Shown: piece after piece, positions 50,906-58,108 of the stretch
How positions within the stretch are numbered: the stretch's first letter is position 1
How the letters are laid out: every line of letters starts with the position of its first letter
Source of the DNA: Streptomyces hygroscopicus subsp. hygroscopicus
GTDB taxonomy: Bacteria; Actinomycetota; Actinomycetes; Streptomycetales; Streptomycetaceae
Length of the DNA: 58,108 nt
Reading direction: 5' to 3'
Assembly (NCBI RefSeq): GCF_001553455.1
Contig: NZ_BBOX01000156.1
Location: forward strand, 1-58,108
Program-made: the position numbers and the translations under genes
The notes under the pieces: model-generated
Databases searched by the model: none
Seen by the model: the letters and a program-made list of their open reading frames with translations, nothing else
Told to the model about the DNA's origin: nothing

Positions 50906-50931
50906 CTTGCATCGACACTCTTCGATGCAAG
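50906..50931. promoter_or_regulatory. ArsR operator candidate
   Basis: A perfect 10-bp inverted repeat, CTTGCATCGA and TCGATGCAAG, separated by six bases, in the arsI-arsR divergent spacer (50890-50967). It probably controls both directions. Confidence 0.75.
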
Positions 50932-50967
50932 ATTGCGCCTTGGATCGAAAAACGTCAACATAGAAGC

Positions 50968-51369
50968 ATGCCGAAACAAGAGCTTGCGGTGCTCGGCCAG
51001 GACGGCGTTGACGGCTGCTGTCCGGGACTGCTGACCGCTCCCCTGGACGAGGCACAGTCCGTCGAGCTGGCGAAGGTGTTCAAGGCGCTGGGTGATCCTG
51101 TTCGGCTGCGGCTGCTGTCGATGATCGCTTCCCGGGCCGGGGGCGAGGTGTGCGTATGCGACCTGACCCCCGCCTTCGACCTGTCCCAGCCGACGATCTC
51201 CCATCACCTGAAACTCTTGCGGCAGGCCGGTCTGATCGACTGCGAGCGTCGTGGGACCTGGGTCTACTACTGGCTGCTGCCGGAGATGACCGACCGGCTT
51301 GCCGGAATCCTCACCCGCCCCGCCGGAAAGCCTCTGCCCGAGCCTGCCGGGACGGCGGGGAACGCTTGA
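50968..51369 (+). CDS. arsR: ArsR/SmtB-family arsenic repressor
   Basis: 133 residues. Winged helix with FKALGDPVRLRLL and LSQPTISHHLKLLRQAGLI; the As(III)-binding VCVCDL lies ahead of the recognition helix, as in ArsR proteins, and CCPG near the N-terminus supplies more Cys. Binding of arsenite releases the operator. Its stop overlaps the acr3 start by one base (TGATG). Confidence 0.95.
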   Translation: MPKQELAVLGQDGVDGCCPGLLTAPLDEAQSVELAKVFKALGDPVRLRLLSMIASRAGGEVCVCDLTPAFDLSQPTISHHLKLLRQAGLIDCERRGTWVYYWLLPEMTDRLAGILTRPAGKPLPEPAGTAGNA

Positions 51370-52490
51370 TGGCCGCCGAGACCACGACGGCCCCGGCCGC
51401 CCCGGTTGCCGCGCGCCTGTCGTTCGTGGACCGCTACCTCGCGGTGTGGATCCTGCTGGCGATGGCCGCCGGCCTCGGCTTGGGGCGGCTCGTTCCGGGC
51501 CTGGGTGGCGCCCTGGCGAAGGTGACCGTCACCGGCGTCTCCCTGCCCATCGCGCTGGGCCTGCTGGTGATGATGTATCCGGTGCTGGCCAAGGTGCGCT
51601 ATGACCGCCTCGACACGGTCACCCGGGACCGGCGTCTGCTGGTCCCCTCGCTGGTGCTGAACTGGGTCCTGGGCCCGGCGGTCATGTTCGCGCTCGCCTG
51701 GCTGCTCCTGCCGGACCTGCCGGACTACCGAACGGGCCTGATCATCGTCGGGCTGGCCCGATGTATCGCCATGGTCATCATCTGGAACGACCTGGCCTGC
51801 GGCGACCGCGAAGCCGCCGCCGTCCTCGTCGCGCTGAACTCCGTCTTCCAGGTGATCGCCTTCTCCGCGCTCGGCTGGTTCTACCTCAGCGCGCTGCCCG
51901 GCTGGCTCGGCCTGGAACAGACCGGTCTCGACATCAGCGTGTGGGAGATCGCCCGCAGTGTGCTGATCTTCCTCGGCATCCCCCTGGTGGCCGGGTTCCT
52001 CACCCGGCGCCTCGGCGAGAAGGCCAAGGGCCGGGACTGGTACGAGACGAGGCTCATCCCGCGTATCGGCCCGTTCGCGCTGTACGGGTTGCTGTTCACG
52101 ATCGTTGTCCTGTTCGCCCTCCAGGGCGAGGCGATCACCTCACAGCCGATGGACGTGGCGCGGATCGCGGTGCCGCTGCTGGTGTACTTCGGTGTGATGT
52201 GGGCCGGGTCCATGGCACTGGGCAGGACCATGGGCCTGGACTATCCGCGCTCCACGACGCTGGCGTTCACCGCTGCGGGCAACAACTTCGAACTCGCCAT
52301 CGCGGTCGCCATCGCCACGTTCGGCGCCTCGTCCGGGCAGGCCCTGGCCGGAGTCGTCGGCCCACTCATCGAGGTCCCGGTCCTGATCGGTCTCGTCTAC
52401 GTGGCCTTGGCCGCCCGTCGCTACTTCCCTCAGCCCACCGCCATGGCCGCCGAGCACTCGCCCGCCCAGGAAGGTTCCGCAGGTGTCTGA
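51369..52490 (+). CDS. acr3: Arsenite efflux permease, ACR3 family
   Basis: 373 residues with about ten membrane segments. The conserved Cys-containing stretch GLARCIAMVIIWNDLACGD and later AAGNNFELAIAVAIATFG identify ACR3 (bile/arsenite/riboflavin transporter superfamily). Exports arsenite produced by ArsC or ArsI. Overlaps arsR and arsC, giving an arsR-acr3-arsC operon. Some annotators call it arsB. Confidence 0.95.
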   Translation: MAAETTTAPAAPVAARLSFVDRYLAVWILLAMAAGLGLGRLVPGLGGALAKVTVTGVSLPIALGLLVMMYPVLAKVRYDRLDTVTRDRRLLVPSLVLNWVLGPAVMFALAWLLLPDLPDYRTGLIIVGLARCIAMVIIWNDLACGDREAAAVLVALNSVFQVIAFSALGWFYLSALPGWLGLEQTGLDISVWEIARSVLIFLGIPLVAGFLTRRLGEKAKGRDWYETRLIPRIGPFALYGLLFTIVVLFALQGEAITSQPMDVARIAVPLLVYFGVMWAGSMALGRTMGLDYPRSTTLAFTAAGNNFELAIAVAIATFGASSGQALAGVVGPLIEVPVLIGLVYVALAARRYFPQPTAMAAEHSPAQEGSAGV

Positions 52491-52902
52491 CTCCCGGAAG
52501 CCATCCGTGCTGTTCGTCTGCGTCCACAACGCGGGGCGCTCCCAGATGGCCGCCGCCTTCCTCACCGACCTCGCGGGCGACCGTGTCGAAGTCCGCTCCG
52601 CCGGTTCGACACCGGCCGAGCACGTCAACCCCGCCGTGGTGGAAGCGATGGCGGAAGTCGGCATCGACATCGCGGCGGAGATGCCAAAGGTGCTGACCGC
52701 TGAAGCCGTGCAAGCGTCGGACGTGGTCATCACCATGGGCTGCGGCGACACCTGCCCGTACTTCTCCGGCAAGACCTACTTGGACTGGCAGCTCGACGAT
52801 CCGGCCGGGCAGGGCGTCGCGGCGGTACGCCCGATCCGCGACGAGATCCGGGCCCGCGTACACAACCTCGTCGAGGAACTCGTACTCAGAGGCCGCGGGT
52901 GA
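52483..52902 (+). CDS. arsC: Arsenate reductase, low-molecular-weight phosphatase type
   Basis: 139 residues. P-loop CVHNAGRSQ (CX5R), then MGCGDTCPYFSG with the two relay Cys, as in thioredoxin- or mycothiol-linked arsenate reductases. Reduces arsenate to arsenite for Acr3. GTG start inside acr3. Last gene of the operon. Confidence 0.95.
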   Translation: MSDSRKPSVLFVCVHNAGRSQMAAAFLTDLAGDRVEVRSAGSTPAEHVNPAVVEAMAEVGIDIAAEMPKVLTAEAVQASDVVITMGCGDTCPYFSGKTYLDWQLDDPAGQGVAAVRPIRDEIRARVHNLVEELVLRGRG

Positions 52903-53045
52903 CCCTTCGCACCGAGACGAACCGCATCACCGGCCTGAGACGGTTGAGCACGCCGAATCCACCAGGGCCCGGCCAGCTGGTGCCTGGGACGTCTCGTCGC
53001 TCCACAGCGCCTCAGAAACGGCGGCTCAGCACCGGTGGTTCCGCC

Positions 53046-53240
53046 TCAGCTGTACCGGTCGCATGGGGACGCGCGTTCTGCTCGGCCTGCCCTGCTCCTC
53101 ATGATCCGAGCTGTGGCTTTCGATGTCGGTGCCAGCACGCCGCGGCTCGGCGCCAGCCACTGCGCCACCTGCTTGGGATCGACGCAGTACAGGGCGGCGA
53201 ACTCCTGGTGCCCGACCAGGTACGGCTTACGGCGAGCCAT
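53046..53240 (-). pseudogene. Fragment of an actinobacterial helix-turn-helix-like protein
   Basis: 64 residues. The start, MARRKPYLVGHQEFAALYCV then DPKQVAQWLAP, resembles the front of conserved hypothetical proteins of actinomycete islands. After about 32 residues the similarity is lost. It may be a remnant, or not expressed at all. Confidence 0.35.
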
Positions 53241-53453
53241 GCCCCATCCTTCGCTCGGCGCTCACGCGTGACGACGGAAGAGTCGCCGTGGCGTCGCACG
53301 CCGCGCTTGGTCACCCGTCTGAGTTGTCTCAGCACGTTGGTTTACGCAGTCCCACTTTCCTGCCGCATGCTCGATCGCGGTTCCCTGGCACCAATCTCAT
53401 GAGATGGCACACCAAACCCTTGGTACCAACGCCTCGGTCTTCCAAGAGGCCCG

Positions 53454-53479
53454 AAGGCCCTGTCGCGAGACGGGGCCTT
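53454..53479 (+). terminator. Terminator-like hairpin
   Basis: AAGGCCCTGTC pairs with GACGGGGCCTT (one wobble) around GCGA, followed by the pyrimidine-rich CTCTCATTTCT. No gene with a matching end is obvious. Confidence 0.45.
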
Positions 53480-53740
53480 CTCTCATTTCTGCTGGGCAAT
53501 CTCTCGACCGCGATACCAGGACAGTCAGTTGCGCACAGCTTCGAAGATGGCGAGCCCCACGGCGGTGACGCCGGCGAGAACGGCCAGGGCCGGAAGCGGA
53601 CCACGCATCGATCACGAACTGGCGCAGGCCCATATCCACTCCAAGGTCGACCCGCGCCCTGAGCAACCTTGGAGGACATCTCATCTGGCGAGTCTGCGGT
53701 AGCAGATGAGGGTGCAGGTGGCGATGTTGGTCGCACCCGC

Positions 53741-54520
53741 TCAGCCGGCCGAAGTGTTCTGTGTCGCCTCGCGTACTTCGGTGAGGGCTCGCTGCCTGAG
53801 GTTGCCGCCGAACAACTGCATCGTGGTGGCGGCGAGGATGTCATCCCTGCCGATGGTCCGCCGGTCCCCCCTGCGGGTGGACGGGGCCCGGAGGGAATCC
53901 TTGAGGAACGGGGATGGGGTCGGTTCGCCCGGCATCACTGGGGTGACCGTACCGAAACGTTTGACCCCGCCCTCGCGGACGACCATGGCCGCGTCCCGGG
54001 CGAGGTCCGTCAGGAACACGCTCGCGATTCCGTCCAGGTCGCGGACCATTGCTGGGACGGCCGTCGCCCCCTGGTTCCGCAGCAACTTCTTGACCCCGGC
54101 CTCGAACCTGTGGGCGCCGACCACAGCACTCGGTTTGCGCGACCCGCTGCGCTTACGAGAAGGCACGATGACACCCTCGGCGTCGTACAGGACACCGGTC
54201 AGGCCTTGAAACGTCGGGCTGTGGTCGTACCACTTCGTCCCCACCTCGAGTTCGACGTTCCGGTCGATCGCCGAGAGAAGGTCCCCGGGAATCAGCTTCT
54301 TCCGGGCCTCCGCCGCTGCCGCTCTCCTCGCGCCGTTGATGATCTCCGTCAGCACTGTCCGCGTCACCGACGCGGCGGCCCACGCGGCCGACCGAGAGAC
54401 GTGCATCGAGGTCACGTCCCTGAACACCGCTTTGACGAGAGAAGGCTTGAACGGCGAGACATCCATGACCGAGACGGTCTCGGGACCGCTGCGCTCAGAA
54501 CGTGCGGGCTGTGTGGCCAT
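53741..54520 (-). CDS. Histone-fold doublet protein, H2A-like then H2B-like
   Basis: 259 residues. Residues about 24-93 resemble a histone fold of H2A type: AAASVTRTVLTEIINGARRA then KKLIPGDLLSAIDRNVEL lines up with the H2A alpha-2/L2/alpha-3 region (IIPRHLQLAIRNDEEL). A basic linker (SRKRSGSRKP, 121-130) follows. Residues about 140-252 resemble H2B: GVKKLLRNQGATAV, IASVFLTDLARDAAMVV, then RRTIGRDDILAATTMQLF and GGNLRQRALTEVREA, matching the H2B pattern RSTITSREIQTAV..LLPGELAKHAVSEGTKA. A loop of about 35 residues (184-219) is inserted before the second L2. Basic and probably DNA-binding. ATG 54520. Located in the tRNA island beside the integrase. The assignment is by motif alignment by eye, not by a search. 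Confidence 0.75.
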   Translation of the reverse strand: MATQPARSERSGPETVSVMDVSPFKPSLVKAVFRDVTSMHVSRSAAWAAASVTRTVLTEIINGARRAAAAEARKKLIPGDLLSAIDRNVELEVGTKWYDHSPTFQGLTGVLYDAEGVIVPSRKRSGSRKPSAVVGAHRFEAGVKKLLRNQGATAVPAMVRDLDGIASVFLTDLARDAAMVVREGGVKRFGTVTPVMPGEPTPSPFLKDSLRAPSTRRGDRRTIGRDDILAATTMQLFGGNLRQRALTEVREATQNTSAG

Positions 54521-54677
54521 CGGAAGAAACGCTCCCTGCTGTCGGAGTTATCAGAGGCCCACACTTCACCACGCAGACCCGCTCTCTTCCCCCATCCTCC
54601 GTCGAAGCGGCACCCGGTCCAGGGCCTGACGGGCACATCCCGACGGCCGGGTCGATGATGAGCCACCCAACAGCGAG

Positions 54678-54900
54678 AGCGGAGCACGCACCGTGGAGCC
54701 GGACTGGAGGCAGGTTCAGCTTCTTGATCAGCCGGTCGAATGCCTGCGGCAGGTGCTCGGGGTGGTGGGCACGTCCGTCCTGCCAGGTGAAGACCAGGCC
54801 GGTGTCCTTCAGGGCTCTTTCGGCGCCTTGCGGCTCGGCTCGTCGGGCTGGGTTTTGCGGTGCTGCTGCCATAGTTCGTAGGCGTTGTTCCATTCCCCTG
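54678..54900 (-). pseudogene. Tyrosine integrase middle fragment, inverted
   Basis: Minus-strand residues DTGLVFTWQDGRAHHPEHLP and LIKKLNLPPVRLH match the segment that precedes the HxxR box of actinobacterial phage-type integrases. The frame is lost just after RLH. Its natural continuation lies on the opposite strand at 54928, so part of the gene has been flipped. The N-terminal half is absent. Confidence 0.65.
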
Positions 54901-54927
54901 GCTTGCTGGCGCTGCTGCCACAGCTGG

Positions 54928-55191
54928 CACTGCGCTGCCACGCTCTCCCTGGCCGCAGGCATCCACATGAAGAAGATCCAAGCTCTCCTCGGCCACAGCA
55001 GCTACTCCCTCACCGCCGCCATCTACACCTCGGTGTTGCCACAGTTCGAGAAGGCCGAGGCCGAAGCTCCGGTCGCCCTGGTACCGCGAGCCGCAAAACC
55101 GCGGCAGCCACCTTCTGCCCCCGAGACCGCCAGCGATGGCCCCGAAGAACCCGAGGTTCCCAGCGATGAGGCCGGGCAGACGGCTGACTGA
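54928..55191 (+). pseudogene. Tyrosine integrase C-terminal fragment
   Basis: 87 residues: CAATLSLAAGIHMKKIQALL then GHSS..LTAAIYTSVLPQ, with the catalytic-region His (LGHSS) and Tyr (IYTSVLP) of tyrosine recombinases. No start codon or N-terminal catalytic Arg precedes it on this strand. Lies 100 bp from attR, the usual integrase position. Terminated by a 15-bp hairpin. Confidence 0.8.
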
Positions 55192-55225
55192 CAGCCTGTT
55201 CCCACCGCGTTCCCATCCGACGCGA

Positions 55226-55258
55226 GAAGGCCCTCCGTGATCTTCACGGAGGGCCTTC
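55226..55258 (+). terminator. Terminator after the integrase
   Basis: A perfect 15-bp stem, GAAGGCCCTCCGTGA with its complement, loop TCT, followed by GTTA. Confidence 0.8.
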
Positions 55259-55292
55259 GTTACGCCAGCGCAGGGCCTGACCTGGTGTTTCG

Positions 55293-55337
55293 CAGAGCCG
55301 ACTGTCGGGTTCGAACCGACGACCTTCGCTTTACAAG
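55293..55337. other. attR within the tRNA-Thr gene
   Basis: The island-side 45-bp repeat, covering the 3' half of the tRNA from the anticodon loop to just past the acceptor end. Pairs with 50315-50359. Confidence 0.85.
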
Positions 55338-55368
55338 AGCGGCGCTCTACCAGCTGAGCTAAGTCGGC
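55296..55368 (-). tRNA. tRNA-Thr (anticodon TGT)
   Basis: 73 nt on the minus strand. Acceptor stem GCCGACT/AGTCGGC, D-arm TAGCTCAGCTGGTAGAGC, anticodon loop CTTGTAA and T-arm GGTTCGAACC are all present. No CCA is encoded. Intact, because the island re-creates its 3' half at attR. Confidence 0.95.
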
Positions 55369-55545
55369 GTCCCTTGCAGTGTACCCATCCCCGGGACGTG
55401 CTCCGTTCGAAAATTCAGGGGTCCCACCTAGAGACACGGCGGCCTTGGCCGGTATAGCGTCACGCCAATCCACCTCCGGTGGACTAGACCCCTGCCTTTA
55501 CTCGGATCGTCCGGCACGTTCCTGCCGGTGAAGGGACAGATCACC

Positions 55546-56682
<1,137 letters not shown>

Positions 56683-56709
56683 GCCGACCGCCCTGTCGGG
56701 CAGTCGTTC

Positions 56710-56754
56710 CGACGGCGCCGTCCGCCCGCTTCCCGCGGCCGGACGGCGCCGTCG
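56710..56754 (+). terminator. msiK terminator
   Basis: A perfect 15-bp inverted repeat (CGACGGCGCCGTCCG with its complement) around a 15-base loop, 28 bp after the msiK stop. Confidence 0.8.
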
Positions 56755-56759
56755 CGTGG

Positions 56760-57385
56760 GGCGGGTGCGGGGGGTGCAGGGTGCGAGGGTACGCGGTGCG
56801 GGGGTACGCAATGCGGGGCACGGATGCGGGCCGGAGGGCTCGCGCGGGCGCGGGCGGGAGCATCCGCCCGGGTGCGGACGCGAGAGCCTGCGCGGGCACG
56901 GGCGCGAGGGCCTGGTACGGGGTGCGGGGCACGGATGCGGACTGGAGGGCTCGCGCGGGCCCGGGCGGGAGGACCCGCCCGGGTACGGGCGCGAGGGCCT
57001 GCCCCGGGTACCGGCGCGAGGACCTGCCCTAGGCACGGAAGCCTGCCCAGGCGTGCGCGGGCGCGAGAGCCTGCCCCAGGACACGGGCGCGAGGCCTGCC
57101 CCAGGCGCGGGCTGCACGGGCACGGGCGCCTCCCGGACGCGGGCTCAAGAGCCAGCCCAGACGCGGGCTGCGCAGACTCGGGCGCAAGGACCTGCCCAGG
57201 CAAAGGCCTGCGCGGGCACGGCGTGCACGGGTACGGGCGCGAGGGGCTGCGTGGGTGCGGGCGTGAGGGCACGGGTGCGGCCTGGAGGGCCTGCCCAGGC
57301 GGAGCCTGCGCGAGCACGGGCTCAAGGGCCTGCCCAGGCGCGGCGAGCGCGGGCACGAGACCTGCCCCAGGCGCGGGCGTGACTC
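56760..57385. repeat. Low-complexity degenerate repeat block
   Basis: GCGGGCACGGGCGCGAG-type and CCTGCCCAGGC-type units recur throughout. A longer duplication covers about 56814-56913 and 56926-57005. All six frames read as Arg/Gly/Ala-rich low-complexity sequence, not a gene. Confidence 0.75.
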
Positions 57386-57595
57386 GCGGTGCGCGGAGCG
57401 CGCCCTGCGGCGATGCTGCGTTGTCGATAAATTCCCCGACATTTCGAGCATTTCACCTCGAGGCGTCAACCCACCGATCGCCAAGAGCGGTTTTCCGTCA
57501 CCTACCTTGGTGACTGAATGTCGCCAAATCGTCGCTCCTCGCTACGATCACCGCGTACCGCAGTCCCGTACCACCCACCCGCGAGGAACTACCCC

Positions 57596-58015
57596 GTGAA
57601 CACCGCAGCCCGCCGCATCGGCAGAACGCTCGCCCTCGTCCTCCCCGTCGTGCTCGTCCTCTCCGGCACCCTCGCGGTCACCCGCGTGCCCTGGGCCTCG
57701 CCGACCGCCGAGTCGCAGATCCTCACCGCCTCCTCCGACCGGGCGTCCACCCGTGCCGCCCACCGGGCTCCGCACGAGCTGCTGCGCGACCGGCTGCTCG
57801 CCGAACTCCAGGAGAAGGACCCCGCCGTGGCGCTCACCCACCTCCAGGTCGCGACGGCGGAACGGCCCTCCCTCGCCAAGCACTGCGCCTCCATCGCCCG
57901 TGCGCTCGGCCGCGCCGCGGTCGCCAAGTACGGTGGCGTGAGCCGCGCCCAGGCGTACGCGCGGCCCGTCTGCGACACTTCGTTCGCCGCCGGGATCACC
58001 CAGGCGTACCGCTGA
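57596..58015 (+). CDS. Small secreted or membrane-anchored protein
   Basis: 139 residues. N-terminal signal or anchor (RRIGRTLALVLPVVLVLSGTLAV) followed by a helical domain with two Cys (KHCASIARALGRAAV; ARPVCDTSFAAGI). GTG 57596 follows GAGGAA; an upstream in-frame start would add a basic, unlikely extension. No family recognised. Confidence 0.75.
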   Translation: MNTAARRIGRTLALVLPVVLVLSGTLAVTRVPWASPTAESQILTASSDRASTRAAHRAPHELLRDRLLAELQEKDPAVALTHLQVATAERPSLAKHCASIARALGRAAVAKYGGVSRAQAYARPVCDTSFAAGITQAYR

Positions 58016-58108
58016 CCGCGCCGCCCGCACCACCGAGGGCGCGCGGCTCCCGCCGCCCCTCCCCCCGCCCTTCTCCCCCGGGCTCCTCCCGCCCCCGCTC
58101 CCACCGTT

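Larger units (their letters stand above)
52903..53740. other. Island spacer with gene remnants
   Basis: 838 bp without an intact gene of clear family. It holds a fragment at 53046-53240 and a hairpin at 53454-53479. Lower GC than the flanks, consistent with decaying mobile DNA. Confidence 0.5.
50315..55337. mobile_element. Genomic island integrated in tRNA-Thr(TGT)
   Basis: Bounded by 45-bp direct repeats made of the tRNA 3' half. Cargo: arsenic operon, a histone-fold doublet gene, small remnants and a broken tyrosine integrase next to attR. It is less GC-rich than the flanks and has no conjugation genes. The disrupted integrase means it is probably fixed. Confidence 0.8.
56683..57595. other. 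Long repeat-rich spacer; no gene seen
   Basis: 913 bp between msiK and the secreted protein gene. It begins with the msiK terminator, followed by the repeat block to about 57385. The last 200 bp is less GC-rich and may hold the promoter for 57596. Confidence 0.55.

Noticed and set aside
56760..57385. Repetitive secreted or collagen-like protein gene
   Set aside because: Every frame is equally low-complexity, with no ribosome site or signal peptide, and the sequence looks like slippage-derived spacer.

Overview
The window is high-GC actinobacterial DNA, almost certainly Streptomyces: codon use is strongly GC3-biased, GTG starts with GGAGG-type ribosome sites are common, and SARP, IclR and DUF397-type genes and an msiK sugar ATPase are present. 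About 49 kb is specialised-metabolite biosynthesis; the right end is an integrated genomic island and ordinary chromosome.

Region 1 (124-14365) holds a 3786-residue three-module NRPS on the minus strand, then a divergent P450 and a luciferase-like monooxygenase. The NRPS has docking (COM-like) ends on both sides and no thioesterase, so it is an internal subunit and its partners must lie outside the window, probably to the left. Region 2 (14684-20044) is a compact lasso-peptide cluster: XRE regulator, precursor, cyclase, RRE protein, B2 protease and an isoaspartyl-methyltransferase homologue. The precursor has an Asp-Thr pair in the predicted ring, which suggests an aspartimide lasso peptide. 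This cluster is nested inside the NRPS/PKS locus. Region 3 (20660-29820) has a P450/ABC exporter operon on the minus strand and, on the plus strand, a membrane protein plus a 4-hydroxyphenylglycine pathway (HmaS, a fused HmO-HpgT, and an ACT-domain prephenate dehydrogenase).

Region 4 (30397-42599) has a UbiB/ABC1-like gene, then a 12-gene minus-strand operon for a highly reducing type II polyketide: ACP, two active ketosynthases, two ketosynthase-like proteins lacking the active-site Cys, hydrolase, hotdog protein, two dehydratases, ketoreductase, DsbA-like isomerase and MbtH. It probably makes a polyene or cinnamoyl-type acyl chain for the NRPS. Region 5 (43200-49328) carries two small unknown genes, regulators (SARP, IclR, two LuxR-type paralogues, an HTH-only LysR) and a type II thioesterase. 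A conserved box of about 30 bp recurs in the promoters here.

Region 6 (50315-55337) is a genomic island in a tRNA-Thr(TGT) gene, bounded by a 45-bp direct repeat. It carries arsI, arsR, acr3 and arsC, a scrambled integrase, and a 259-residue protein that reads as a tandem H2A-like plus H2B-like histone-fold doublet. That protein is the most unexpected find. Beyond it lie msiK, a repeat-rich 0.9-kb spacer and a small secreted protein.

A second theme is the number of minisatellite-like repeats between genes and inside genes (the NRPS epimerase domain, the HmO-HpgT linker, a dehydratase N-terminus).
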